From assembly GCA_021324355.1 (NCBI GenBank), contig JAJPJD010000008.1, positions 1 to 47,120 on the forward strand: DNA of 47,120 nucleotides, given 5' to 3'. The notes beneath the pieces are model-generated. The model was not told the DNA's origin. It did not search any database and was given only the letters and a program-made list of their open reading frames with translations. Made by a program: the position numbers and the translations under genes. Positions 16,479 through 24,607 of the stretch are shown one piece after another. Position 1 is the first letter of the stretch. Each line of letters opens with the position of its first letter. Origin of the DNA: Actinomycetota bacterium. Lineage in GTDB: Bacteria > Actinomycetota > Acidimicrobiia > Acidimicrobiales > RAAP-2.

Positions 16479-16810
16479 GCGGCGCGTTCCTCCGCTACCG
16501 GATCATGGCGTACGTGGTCGGGGTGGGGCTGGCGATCCTGGTGTTCGTGGGCGTCCCGTTGCAGTACGCCGCCAATGCGCCCGGCGTGGTCCAGGTCGTC
16601 GGCCCGATTCACGGCGCGCTGTACATCGTGTACCTGCTGGCCGCAGCCGACCTGGCCCGTCGGGCCCGGTTCGGCCTCCTCCAGCTGGCTGCCATGGTTG
16701 CTGCCGGCTTCGTGCCGCTGCTCGCCTTCGTGATGGAGCGACAGGTGGCGCACCGTCTGGCTCGGGAGCATCCAGTCGAGGCAGCGGTGCCCGGGGGCCA
16801 GTCGGGCTGA
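16475..16810 (+). CDS. DUF3817 integral membrane protein
   Basis: 111 residues with three hydrophobic segments. The family landmark is GPIHGALYIVYLLAAADLARR after the second helix, preceded by RIMAYVVGVGLAILVFVGVP at the N-terminus and ending in a third helix near LLAFVMER. The role of DUF3817 proteins is not established. The GTG start overlaps the stop of the two-TM protein upstream (GTGA), implying co-translation and perhaps a shared complex. A bidirectional hairpin ends the unit. Confidence 0.83.
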   Translation: MSGAFLRYRIMAYVVGVGLAILVFVGVPLQYAANAPGVVQVVGPIHGALYIVYLLAAADLARRARFGLLQLAAMVAAGFVPLLAFVMERQVAHRLAREHPVEAAVPGGQSG

Positions 16811-16828
16811 GCAGCCGGTCCGACTGGC
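16797..16828. terminator. Bidirectional hairpin between convergent genes
   Basis: GCCAGTCGG (16797-16805) pairs perfectly with CCGACTGGC (16820-16828); the loop contains GGCT-GAGC-AGCC, which can add an inner stem. It lies between the DUF3817 stop (it overlaps the last codons) and the stop of the minus-strand gene at 16828. There is no U-tract, as is common for actinobacterial terminators. Confidence 0.5.
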
Positions 16829-17445
16829 TATGCCGCCTCGCGGGGGTCGGGCGGGAGGAACGCCAGCGGGAGGTCAGCCAGCTGCACGAGGACCGACGAC
16901 ACCCAACGGGTGAGCCCGTCGATGGTGGGGGCGATGGTGCTCGGGTCCTCCAGGTGGTGCTCCTCGAAGCGGATGGACCCCTCGTAGGTGGCCTCCACCG
17001 CCCACCGCACCGGTGCGCCCAGACGCCCCGGACCGTCCTCGAGCACCTGCTCGATGGTGGCAGAGGTCCGGACCAACGCGTCCGGCCCAAGGTGCGGGCT
17101 CTCGGGCGGCAGCACCGCCGCCACCGTGTCGAGCGCCGGCGGCTCGGCCAGCCGCTGGATTCGCAGGGCCACCTCGACAATGACCTCCGGCAGCTCGCTC
17201 GGGGTCTCGCCGATCGACCAACTCCGGTACGCGGTCTGGCTCCAGGTCGGCCAGTCGAAGGACAGGTCGGCTCTGACCCTGGCCGGGTGCTCCTCGCCGG
17301 GGAGGCTGTAGGAGGTTTCGAAGGAGATGTCGCCCAAAAAGACGTCGACCTGGAACCGTTCTTCGACCGCCTGGCGTTGGAGCAGCGCAGCGTCGAAGGA
17401 GCGGTGGAGGGCGTCGATGAGGGCGACGAGGAGGTGATCGATCAC
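16828..17445 (-). CDS. Uncharacterized protein
   Basis: 205 residues, not recognised. There is no signal peptide or membrane segment. An N-terminal amphipathic helix (DHLLVALIDALHRSFDAALL) is followed by alternating hydrophobic/charged strands (FQVDVFLGDISFETSYS; RVRADLSFDWPTWSQTAYRS), suggesting a mainly beta fold, and a C-terminal segment DGLTRWVSSVLVQLADLPL. The start is GTG at 17445, with a possible -10 TATCCT 9 nt upstream. It is divergent from the phosphodiesterase gene. Third-position G/C bias is as strong as in its neighbours, supporting real coding. Confidence 0.7.
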   Translation of the reverse strand: MIDHLLVALIDALHRSFDAALLQRQAVEERFQVDVFLGDISFETSYSLPGEEHPARVRADLSFDWPTWSQTAYRSWSIGETPSELPEVIVEVALRIQRLAEPPALDTVAAVLPPESPHLGPDALVRTSATIEQVLEDGPGRLGAPVRWAVEATYEGSIRFEEHHLEDPSTIAPTIDGLTRWVSSVLVQLADLPLAFLPPDPREAA

Positions 17446-17474
17446 GACCGGCCGAGGATATCTACGATCTGGTC
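17446..17474. promoter_or_regulatory. Overlapping divergent leaderless promoters
   Basis: In just 29 bp, TACGAT (17463-17468, plus) stands exactly 6 nt before the ATG at 17475. On the minus strand TATCCT stands 9 nt before the GTG at 17445. The two genes can hardly be transcribed independently if both sites are used. Confidence 0.45.
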
Positions 17475-18341
17475 ATGACCGACGGCCGCCCCTGGCTGGA
17501 ACGGCGCGTGCTCGCCTACGCCCACCAGGGCGGGGCCTGGGAAGGGCCGTCGTCCACCTTGTTCGCGATGCGCCAGGCGGTGGAGTCGGGCGCGCCCGCC
17601 ATCGAGCTCGATGTGCACGCGACCAGGGACGGACACCTGGTGGTCTGCCACGACCCCACGGTTGATCGCACGACCGACGGGACCGGAGCGATCGCCGACC
17701 TCACGTTGGCGGAGATCAAGGCGCTCGACTCTGCCTACTGGTTCATCCCAGGGGCCGATGTCACGGTCGGCCGGCCGGACTCCGAGTACCCCTACCGGGG
17801 CAGAGCCCCTGGCGACCCCGAGTTCACCATTGCCACGCTGGCCGAGGTGCTCGAAGCCTTTCCCGGCACCATCCTCAACCTCGATATCAAACAGTCCGCT
17901 CCAACGGTCCCTCCGTACGAGCGGGCGCTCGCCGAGCTGTTGGCCCGCTACGGACGACACGACGACGTCATCGTGGCCTCCTTCGACGACGCGGTGACCG
18001 ACACATTCCGTACGTACGCGCCTGACGTCCCGACCTCGGCCGGCACCGCGGCCACCGCGGCGTTCTGGCGGGCGGTCAACCACGGTGAGGAGCCACCCGA
18101 GCTGCCGGTAGTCGCCCTCCAGGTACCCGAGCGCTTCGGCGACATCGTGGTGGTCGACGAGCGATTCGTCGCGGCCGCCCACCGCCAGGGCCTGGCCGTG
18201 CACGTCTGGACAGTCAACGACGTCGCGGCCATGGAGCGCCTGATCGACCTGGGCGTCGACGGGATCATCAGCGACGTGCCCCGCCAGCTGGTGAGGGTGC
18301 TCGAGGATCGCGGGGTGCGGTGGCGGGACGTTGCCCGGTAG
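17475..18341 (+). CDS. Glycerophosphodiester phosphodiesterase family protein
   Basis: 288 residues, a TIM-barrel GDPD. These enzymes cleave glycerophosphodiesters to glycerol-3-phosphate and an alcohol with a divalent metal. The N-terminal block is AYAHQGGAWEGPSSTLFA, then AIELDVHATRDGHLVVCHDP with the catalytic Glu-x-Asp and His, and at the end VWTVND with LGVDGIISDVP. The first motif is His-Gln instead of the usual His-Arg, and the normal E-N-T triplet is replaced by SST, so the substrate may differ. There is no signal peptide, so it acts in the cytosol. The ATG is leaderless, 6 nt after TACGAT. Confidence 0.87.
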   Translation: MTDGRPWLERRVLAYAHQGGAWEGPSSTLFAMRQAVESGAPAIELDVHATRDGHLVVCHDPTVDRTTDGTGAIADLTLAEIKALDSAYWFIPGADVTVGRPDSEYPYRGRAPGDPEFTIATLAEVLEAFPGTILNLDIKQSAPTVPPYERALAELLARYGRHDDVIVASFDDAVTDTFRTYAPDVPTSAGTAATAAFWRAVNHGEEPPELPVVALQVPERFGDIVVVDERFVAAAHRQGLAVHVWTVNDVAAMERLIDLGVDGIISDVPRQLVRVLEDRGVRWRDVAR

Positions 18342-18360
18342 CCCTCCGGTGCGCCGGGTC

Positions 18361-18444
18361 CTAGCCCCGACCGGCGTTAGGGCGTTTGCCGTGGTTCGCC
18401 TTGCTCTTCTTGCGGATCCGGCGCTTCACCGTGCGCTTGGACAT
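18361..18444 (-). CDS. Ribosomal protein bL37 (27 aa)
   Basis: A 27-residue, extremely basic protein that begins MSKRTVKRRIRKKSK and continues ANHGKRPNAGRG. The core KSKANHGKRPN matches what I know of bL37, the small 50S protein seen in mycobacterial ribosome structures, apart from a three-residue C-terminal extension. It lies antisense in a 184-bp gap that would otherwise look empty. A TAAACT hexamer ends 9 nt before the ATG and there is no ribosome-binding site, so a nearly leaderless transcript is likely. Its stop is 19 bp from the convergent phosphodiesterase stop. No alternative function fits such a composition and motif. Confidence 0.85.
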   Translation of the reverse strand: MSKRTVKRRIRKKSKANHGKRPNAGRG

Positions 18445-18525
18445 GGAGGGCGAAGTTTAGCCTCGGACTCGGCAGGGTCCGCCGGTCGCCCGCCACCCGT
18501 GGTGCTCGGCCCGTAGGATGCCGCG

Positions 18526-19176
18526 ATGACTGGGGAGCACACCGAGGTGCTCCTGGCGCTGATGGACCAGGTCGAGCACTTCACGCTCAGCCGGGCTTCA
18601 GAAGGCCTGACCGATGAGGAGTTCTTCTGGCAACCATTCGCGGCCGTCTGGAGCATTCGTCGGCGCGACCAGTGCCGGACGCCGAACCCTTTCGGAGCTG
18701 GTGCGTGGGTAGCCGACTTCGCGATCCCCGAGCCAACGCCTGTTCCGATCACCACCATCGCCTGGTTGTACTGGCACATCGGGTCGGTGCCGGGCCGTCT
18801 GGTCGAGATTGACCTGTTGGGCGGGACGCACCCTCTGGCCAGCGGCTGGACGTCCCCCTATCTGAGCCACCACCCGATTTTCACCAGTGCTGCCGACGCA
18901 GTCGCCGCGCTGCGGAGCGGCTGGGAGCGGCTTCGCCGGAGGTTGGAACGGGCCGATGACGAGCAACTCACCGTGACCTCGGCCAGCTACACCTATGCCG
19001 CCGTCCCACCACGAGGCGGGGTATGCGTGCTCGGTCCTGCTGGACCAGCGCTCTCGGCTAGGCGCGTCATCGCCAATACGCTGGTCGAGATCAGTCATCA
19101 TGGCGCGCAGATCGGGGTGTTGCGCGACCTGTACGCGTGGCGGCACGCAGGGTTCCAAGTCGAGACGCAGGACTAA
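18526..19176 (+). CDS. DinB-like four-helix-bundle protein
   Basis: 216 residues, all-helical, with the DinB/YfiT superfamily layout. The first helix is LLALMDQVEHFTL; the second contains the metal-site His in LYWHIGSVPGR; the last conserved helix is VEISHHGAQIGVLRDLYAWR, supplying one or two more His. The family includes metal-dependent thiol transferases (bacillithiol or mycothiol) and many uncharacterized members. An insertion between helix 1 and 2 (residues 40-75) is long. The ATG is leaderless, exactly 6 nt after TAGGAT (18514-18519). It has no operon partner: downstream is a long gap. Confidence 0.8.
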   Translation: MTGEHTEVLLALMDQVEHFTLSRASEGLTDEEFFWQPFAAVWSIRRRDQCRTPNPFGAGAWVADFAIPEPTPVPITTIAWLYWHIGSVPGRLVEIDLLGGTHPLASGWTSPYLSHHPIFTSAADAVAALRSGWERLRRRLERADDEQLTVTSASYTYAAVPPRGGVCVLGPAGPALSARRVIANTLVEISHHGAQIGVLRDLYAWRHAGFQVETQD

Positions 19177-19850
19177 GCCCGGAGGAAGCCGGGCTCGGCG
19201 GGCCGCTCGCGGTTGGCTCGGACGTGTCTGTGCCCGGGCCGGCGGGACTGGCCGCCCGCGGTCATGCCACGAGCGTCGCATCGCAGGGCCCCAGGCGGCC
19301 CCGGCGCCCGTGGTCGCTTACGCCGTGTTTGGCCGGCTGTCCCGGTCCTTGGCCAGCGACTTCCCTCCGCTGGTCCGCTCCCTGGCAGTCCTGGTGGCGC
19401 GTTCCTTGCCACCAGGGGTTCCTTTGGACCAGACGGTCCTGGCGGCACTCGAGCGTCGCTTCGACTCCAGCCTGATGGTCTTCGACCACCTGGCGGCGGT
19501 GCATCGAGCGGGGCGACGAGCCGGACCACTGTCGGGAGGAGTGGTGGTTCGCTGGAGTCGCCCTCCCTGGTCGTGGTCGGCCGTCAGGACCGGATCTCGC
19601 CGGCCCAGAACGCCCAGGCCCTCCGGGGCGAGTCCCCGGCTGGGTGAGGGCGACGCAGCTCGACCGGGCCGGCGATGCCCTGCGGCCCGAGCGCCGACGC
19701 CGTTGCCACTGCGGTGCTCGCCCACCTGGCTCGGGCGGGTCGCACCGGGTGAGCGCTGCGAGGAGGCCGTGGCGGTCTGGCGGTTGAGCCGGCTCGGGCC
19801 ACTTCCGACGCCTGCGGCCCGCCTGGGCCGGGCCGGTAGCGTCTGGTCCG
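19177..19850 (+). pseudogene. 674-bp gap with possible hydrolase-gene debris
   Basis: No intact gene is visible. Around 19556-19645 one frame reads SPSLVVVGRQDRISPAQNAQ, close to the strand and acid loop near the C-terminus of alpha/beta hydrolases, and a third frame near 19680-19750 (ADAVATAVLAHLARAGR) looks like a protein end. About 19310-19500 is open in yet another frame. These pieces are consistent with a decayed hydrolase gene split by frameshifts, but the evidence is thin. Chance open frames are common at this G+C. The ychF promoter lies at the right end. Confidence 0.3.
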
Positions 19851-20933
19851 ATGCAGCGCCTCGGCCTCGTGGGCCTCGCCAACTCGGGCAAGTCCTCGCT
19901 GTTCAACGCCCTGACCGGTGGCCATGCCGTGGTCGCCCCACACCCCTTCTCCACCGTGGAGACCTCGGTCGGCGTAGCCCCTCTTCCCGACGCGCGACTC
20001 GACGCCCTGGCTCGGCTCAGTCGGTCGGCCAAGGTAGTGCCGGCAGGGGTGGAGCTGGTCGACATCGCCGGGCTGGTCGCCGGGTCGGCGAGCGGGGAGG
20101 GGATGGGCAACCGGTTCCTGGCCGGGATCCGGGAAGTCGACGCGCTGGTGGTGGTGCTGCGCGCGTTTCGCGATGACGCCGTTCCCGGGGTGGACGACCC
20201 GCTGGCCGCGCTCGAGACCCTGGAGCTCGAGCTCATCCTGGCCGATGCCGCCTCGCTCGAGGCCCAGGCGGATCGGCGACGCAAGCAGGCTCGCCTGCGA
20301 AAGGACCCCGCCCTGGGCCGAGAAGCAGAGGCGATGGACGAAGCGATGGCGGTTCTCGACCACGGGGTCCCGCTCTTTCGCGCTCAGCTGGACCCCGAGG
20401 TCCGAAGCAGACTCCGCAACTCCTTCCTCCTCACCGACAAGCCGGTGCTCGCGGTGGTCAACCTTGGCGAGGACCAGCTCGACGCGGCGGCGCAGCTGAC
20501 CGAGCCGGTGGCCGCTCACCTTGGGTCGGCGGCCGAGGTTCTCGGGGTCTGCGTCCAGCTCGAGGCCGAGGCGGCCCAGCTGGCCCCGGCTGAGCGAGCC
20601 GAGCTCCTCGCCGGACTTGGGCTGGGCGAGGGGGTCGTGCCCAGGGTCGCCGAAGGGGCTTTTCGCCTGCTCGGGCTCCGGACCTTCCTCACCACCGGAG
20701 AGAAAGAGACCCGAGCGTGGATCTTCCGGGCCGGCGCGCTGGCCCCGGAGTGCGCCGGGGTGATTCACTCGGACCTCCAGCGCGGCTTCATTCGGGCTGA
20801 GGTGATTCACTGGGACGAGCTGGTCGAGCTCGGAGGGTGGCAGCAGGCCAAGGCAGCCGGCCGGGTCCGGGTCGAGGGAAAGGACTATGCCGTGCGCGAC
20901 GGCGACGTCCTCGAGATCCGGTTCAACGTCTAA
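19851..20933 (+). CDS. ychF: YchF/Obg-family nucleotide-binding protein
   Basis: 360 residues, full length. YchF is a ribosome-associated P-loop protein that hydrolyses ATP better than GTP and is linked to oxidative-stress control. G1 is GLANSGKSSLFNALTG (more often GLPNVGKST). PHPFSTVET follows, then the switch II region LVDIAGLVAGSASGEGMGNRFL; the NxxE-type G4 is LAVVNLGEDQL. The C-terminal TGS-like domain starts near residue 275 (TFLTTGEKETRAWIF) and ends YAVRDGDVLEIRFNV. The ATG follows TAGCGT (19837-19842) by 8 nt. The DUF192 gene begins 7 nt after its stop. Confidence 0.94.
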   Translation: MQRLGLVGLANSGKSSLFNALTGGHAVVAPHPFSTVETSVGVAPLPDARLDALARLSRSAKVVPAGVELVDIAGLVAGSASGEGMGNRFLAGIREVDALVVVLRAFRDDAVPGVDDPLAALETLELELILADAASLEAQADRRRKQARLRKDPALGREAEAMDEAMAVLDHGVPLFRAQLDPEVRSRLRNSFLLTDKPVLAVVNLGEDQLDAAAQLTEPVAAHLGSAAEVLGVCVQLEAEAAQLAPAERAELLAGLGLGEGVVPRVAEGAFRLLGLRTFLTTGEKETRAWIFRAGALAPECAGVIHSDLQRGFIRAEVIHWDELVELGGWQQAKAAGRVRVEGKDYAVRDGDVLEIRFNV

Positions 20934-20940
20934 GCGGGCG

Positions 20941-21282
20941 ATGCAGACCGGCTGGGTTCTCCGGGATGGCCAGGTGTTGGCGGCGGCGGAACGGGCGGAG
21001 TCGTTCCTTGAGCGCAGCCGGGGCCTGATCGGTCGTCAGAGCTTCGACGGTGCGATGATTCTCCCCCACACCCACTCCATCCACTCGTTCGGCGTGCGCT
21101 TCCCCCTCGACGTCGCGTTCTTGGACGACGATCTGGTCGTGCTGTCAGTGGTGCGGCTGCGGCGGTTCGGGATCACCCTTCCTCGGTTCAGGGCCAGCCA
21201 CGCCTTGGAGGCCAGGGCCGGGTGTTTCGAGCGCTGGGGACTGCAGCCGGGCGATGCGCTCGAGTTCCGCCCAACGCCGTGA
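20941..21282 (+). CDS. DUF192 family protein
   Basis: 113 residues. The family pattern is seen in SRGLIGRQSFDGAMILPHTH, SIHSFGVRFPLDVAFLDDD and the late HALEARAGCFERWGLQPGD. DUF192 proteins have a small beta fold of unknown function and are often secreted in other bacteria; this one lacks a signal peptide, so it is cytosolic. It starts 7 nt after ychF and its stop overlaps the rsmI start by 4 nt, so the three are probably co-transcribed. Confidence 0.84.
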   Translation: MQTGWVLRDGQVLAAAERAESFLERSRGLIGRQSFDGAMILPHTHSIHSFGVRFPLDVAFLDDDLVVLSVVRLRRFGITLPRFRASHALEARAGCFERWGLQPGDALEFRPTP

Positions 21283-22157
21283 GCGGGCTGCCCGGGTCGC
21301 TGCAGGTGGTCGCGACGCCAATCGGGAACCTGGGCGACCTGTCCCGCCGGGCCCTCGACGTCCTTGCCTCGGCCGATGTGATCTGCTGCGAGGACACCCG
21401 CCGGACCCGAGCGTTGCTCGCTGCCGAGTCGCTGCCTTCCAGCCCCCGGCGGCTGCTCTCGCTCCACGGCCACAACGAAGCCACCCGCATCGGGCAGGTA
21501 CTCGAGTTGCTTCGAGCCGGCAGGACCGTCGCCCTGGTGAGCGACGCCGGTACGCCGACGATCTCGGACCCCGGTGCCCGGCTGGTCGCCGCGGCCGTTG
21601 ATGCCGGGTACGGGGTCAGCGCGGTCCCCGGACCGTGCGCGCCCGTGAGCGCGCTGGTGGTGAGCGGGCTTCCCACTGAGCGCTTCTGTTTCGAGGGGTT
21701 CCTCCCGCGCAAGGGCCCCGAGCGGCGCCGGCGACTGGCCGAACTGGCGTCGGAGGAACGCACCGCGGTCATCCTCGAGGCACCGGGCCGCCTGGCGATG
21801 CTGTTGGCCGACCTGCAGGGCGCGATGGGTGACCGTCGAGTGGCGGTGTGCCGGGAGCTCACCAAAGTCCACGAGGAGGTCTGGCGAGGACGGCTCGCCG
21901 ACGCGGCCACCCATTTCGGGCAGCAGCCGGTGCGCGGTGAAGTGGTCGTGGTCGTCGAGGGGCGCTCGGCCCCGGTGGCTTCGCAGGAGGCTCTCTCCGC
22001 GTCGGTCCGGGCCCACCTGGCCGGCGGCGACAGCCCTCGACAGGCGGCCGAGGCCACCGCGGCCGAGCTCGGGGTGTCCCGGCGGCGCGCCTACGCCGAG
22101 GCGTTGGCCCAGCGGGACCGGGATGGGCGCTCGGGGCTTCCGTCGGGGCCCCGGTAA
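21279..22157 (+). CDS. rsmI: 16S rRNA (cytidine-1402 2'-O)-methyltransferase
   Basis: 292 residues. RsmI methylates the ribose of C1402 in the decoding centre. Tetrapyrrole-methylase-fold motifs are all present: LQVVATPIGNLGDLSRRAL at the N-terminus, CEDTRRTRALL, LHGHNEATR, ALVSDAGTPTISDPGARLV and VPGPCAPVSALVVSGLPTERF. The C-terminal helical region ends in a QAAEATAAELGVSRRRAYAE winged-helix-like segment. The start GTG at 21279 overlaps the DUF192 stop (GTGA). The stop codon TAA is shared with the -10 box of metG. Confidence 0.93.
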   Translation: MSGLPGSLQVVATPIGNLGDLSRRALDVLASADVICCEDTRRTRALLAAESLPSSPRRLLSLHGHNEATRIGQVLELLRAGRTVALVSDAGTPTISDPGARLVAAAVDAGYGVSAVPGPCAPVSALVVSGLPTERFCFEGFLPRKGPERRRRLAELASEERTAVILEAPGRLAMLLADLQGAMGDRRVAVCRELTKVHEEVWRGRLADAATHFGQQPVRGEVVVVVEGRSAPVASQEALSASVRAHLAGGDSPRQAAEATAAELGVSRRRAYAEALAQRDRDGRSGLPSGPR

Positions 22158-22160
22158 CGT
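22155..22160 (+). promoter_or_regulatory. -10 box of leaderless metG promoter
   Basis: TAACGT ends exactly 6 nt before the metG GTG at 22167 and includes the rsmI stop codon. The intervening GGAGCG could serve as a weak ribosome-binding site for read-through transcripts. Confidence 0.5.
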
Positions 22161-22166
22161 GGAGCG

Positions 22167-23705
22167 GTGGGCCGCTTCTTCCTCACCACGCCGATCAATT
22201 ACGTGAACGATGCGCCCCACATCGGCCACGCCTACACCACCGTCAATGCCGACGCCCTGGCCCGCTGGCACCGGCTGGCGGGTGACGAGGTCTTCTTCCT
22301 GACCGGCACCGACGAGCACGGTGCCAAGGTGGCCGAGTCGGCGGCCGAGCACGGGATGGAGCCGCGGGCGTGGGCCGACCTCACGGCGGCCCGCTTCGAG
22401 GAGGCCTGGCGAGGGCTCGACATCGCCTTCGACGATTTCATCCGCACTAGCCAGCCCCGCCACTACCGGGCGGTGCAGGCGTTCCTCACGCGCATTTACG
22501 ACAACGGGTACATCGACAAGGGCCTGTACCAGGGTCTCTACTGTGTCCGTTGCGAGGACTACTACACCGAAGAGGAGCTGGTGGAGGGGAACTGCCCCAA
22601 CCACGGGACGCCGGTCACCTATATGGAGGAAGAGAACTACTTCTTCCGCCTGGACCAGTTCACCGAGCCTCTCTTGGAGTGGTACGAGCAGCATCCTGAG
22701 GCGGTCCGGCCGGCGTCCAAGCGTAACGAGGCACTTGGGTTCATCAAGGGCGGGCTCCGGCCCATCTCGATCACCCGGGCGTCGCTGCGCTGGGGCGTGC
22801 CCGTTCCCTGGGACGAGGGCCACGTCTTCTACGTCTGGTACGACGCGCTGGTCAACTACCTCACCGCCATCGGCTACGGCACCGACGAGGGGCGCTGGGC
22901 CCAGTGGTGGCCGAGCGTGCACCACCTCATCGGCAAGGAGATCCTCCGCTTCCACTGCGTCTGGTGGCCGGCGATGTGCATGGCCGCCGGGATCGAGCCA
23001 CCGGCCAACATCTTCGTCCACGGCTGGCTGCTGTTCGGCGGCGAGAAGCTGTCCAAGACGATGCTCCAGCGGCTCCGCCGGTCGGCAGAAGAGGTCCAGC
23101 TCACCGACGTCGCACCTGAGGTGCTGACCGACGACTTCGGGGTCGACCCGATCCGTTACCACCTGCTGCGGGTCCCGCTCGGCAACGACAGCGAGTTCTC
23201 CTACGACTCGATCGTTGCCCGCTACAACGCGGACCTGGCCAACAACCTCGGCAACCTGGCCTCCCGGGTGGCCACCGTGGTCGGGTCCAAGTGCGGCGGG
23301 ATCGGTCCGCCTCCTGACCCGGCGAGCCCGCTCGCCCCGTTGGCGGCGGCCGCAGTGGCCGAGGCCAGCGCGGCGTGGGAGACCTTCGCGCCTCACGAGG
23401 CGCTGGCTGCCACCTGGCGCTTGATCGGGGCGGCGAACGCCCACCTGGAAGCGACCGAGCCGTGGAAGCTCGCGCCCGGTGACGAGCTCGAGGGCGTGCT
23501 CGGGAGCGCTCTTGAGACCCTGCGCATCGTCGCCCTGCTGGTCAGCCCGGCCATGCCGGCCAGCGCCCGCGAGCTGTGGCGCCGGATCGGCTTGCCCGGG
23601 GTCCCTGAGGATCGACGGGTGCCGACGGACGCCGCCTGGGGCGGGTACCCCGGCGGGCTCCCGGTGGTCAAGGGCGAGCCGCTGTTCCCCCGACGGCGGG
23701 CCTGA
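22167..23705 (+). CDS. metG: Methionyl-tRNA synthetase
   Basis: 512 residues, the short form without a C-terminal tRNA-binding domain. It charges tRNA-Met. The HIGH-type motif is APHIGHAY near residue 15, TGTDEHGAKV follows, a single zinc knuckle CVRCEDYYTEEELVEGNC sits near residue 127, and the KMSKS equivalent is KLSKT near residue 294. FDDFIRTSQPRHY and DFGVDPIRYHLLR are further synthetase markers. It lies between rsmI and tatD, the usual order in many bacteria. tatD begins 5 nt after its stop. Confidence 0.96.
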   Translation: MGRFFLTTPINYVNDAPHIGHAYTTVNADALARWHRLAGDEVFFLTGTDEHGAKVAESAAEHGMEPRAWADLTAARFEEAWRGLDIAFDDFIRTSQPRHYRAVQAFLTRIYDNGYIDKGLYQGLYCVRCEDYYTEEELVEGNCPNHGTPVTYMEEENYFFRLDQFTEPLLEWYEQHPEAVRPASKRNEALGFIKGGLRPISITRASLRWGVPVPWDEGHVFYVWYDALVNYLTAIGYGTDEGRWAQWWPSVHHLIGKEILRFHCVWWPAMCMAAGIEPPANIFVHGWLLFGGEKLSKTMLQRLRRSAEEVQLTDVAPEVLTDDFGVDPIRYHLLRVPLGNDSEFSYDSIVARYNADLANNLGNLASRVATVVGSKCGGIGPPPDPASPLAPLAAAAVAEASAAWETFAPHEALAATWRLIGAANAHLEATEPWKLAPGDELEGVLGSALETLRIVALLVSPAMPASARELWRRIGLPGVPEDRRVPTDAAWGGYPGGLPVVKGEPLFPRRRA

Positions 23706-23710
23706 GCGCG

Positions 23711-24511
23711 ATGAGTTCGAGCGCGGTTCAGGGCTGGTTCGACTCCCACTGCCACGTCCAGGACCCCTACGAGGCCGACCTGTCGGTGCTCACGCGCGCT
23801 GCCGAGGCCGGCGTGACCGACGTGGTCTGCGTGGGCACCGACGCCAGCTCCTCGGCCGCCGCGCTCGCCCTAGCCACCACCCCCCCGGCCACGGCGCCAC
23901 GGGTGTGGGCGACGGTCGGCCTCCACCCCCACGAGGCGTCGCGGGGGGTCGACGAGGTGGCCCGCCTCGTCGCTTCGGCCATGGCCGGCGAGCACCGGCC
24001 GGTCGCGCTGGGGGAGTGCGGTCTTGACTACTACTACGAGCACTCGCCCCGAGAGATCCAGCGGGAGGTCTTCGCGGCCCAGGTCGCCCTGGCCATCGAG
24101 CACGACTTGACCCTGGTCATCCACGCCCGGGCCGCCTGGGACGACCTCTTCGACATCCTGGCGGCCGAGGGGCTGCCCGACCGGGCGGTCCTGCACTGCT
24201 TCACCGGTGGGCCCCAGGAGGCCCGCCGGTGCCTCGACGCCGGGCTCTACGTCTCGTTCAGCGGGATCGTCACGTTCAAGAACGCGCCCGAGGTCCGGGC
24301 GGCTGCCGACCTGGTCCCGCTGGACCGCCTCTTAGTGGAGACCGACAGCCCGTTCCTCGCCCCGGTCCCGCACCGAGGGGCGCGCAACGAGCCTGCCTTC
24401 GTCGCGGTGGTGGGGTCGTTCGTCGCCGAGCTGAAGGGGCTGGACCCCGCCGAACTGGCGGCCTCGAGCGGGCGCGCCGCGGTGGCCGCGTTCGCCCTCC
24501 CGCCCAACTGA
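23711..24511 (+). CDS. tatD: TatD-family metal-dependent deoxyribonuclease
   Basis: 266 residues, the family's normal length. A TIM-barrel metal hydrolase with 3'-5' exonuclease activity in characterised members. Metal ligands: DSHCHVQDP at the N-terminus, the Glu in LGECGLDYYY, IHARAAWDD, LHCFTGGPQ and the final Asp in LLVETDSPFL. It sits after metG, as in most bacteria. The Leu codon at 24332 is TTA, one of only two in-frame TTA codons I could find in the window's genes. Confidence 0.94.
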   Translation: MSSSAVQGWFDSHCHVQDPYEADLSVLTRAAEAGVTDVVCVGTDASSSAAALALATTPPATAPRVWATVGLHPHEASRGVDEVARLVASAMAGEHRPVALGECGLDYYYEHSPREIQREVFAAQVALAIEHDLTLVIHARAAWDDLFDILAAEGLPDRAVLHCFTGGPQEARRCLDAGLYVSFSGIVTFKNAPEVRAAADLVPLDRLLVETDSPFLAPVPHRGARNEPAFVAVVGSFVAELKGLDPAELAASSGRAAVAAFALPPN

Positions 24512-24607
24512 TCTGGCACCTGAGCTGGACTCTTCGCCAGTTGCGGCCGTGGGGGCCGGTTCCTAAGATCCCCGGCATCCTGCGCCGGTCCCCTGGTCGG
24601 CACGGGG

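Noticed and set aside
21036-23444. Antisense open frame of about 800 codons under rsmI and metG
   Set aside because: Shadow of two conserved genes; composition is Arg/Gly/Pro-rich with no motif.
24512-24607. c-di-AMP (ydaO-type) riboswitch before the wall-protein gene, as seen before rpf genes elsewhere
   Set aside because: The 96-bp gap is too short and lacks the conserved blocks; only a -10 box and minor hairpins are visible.
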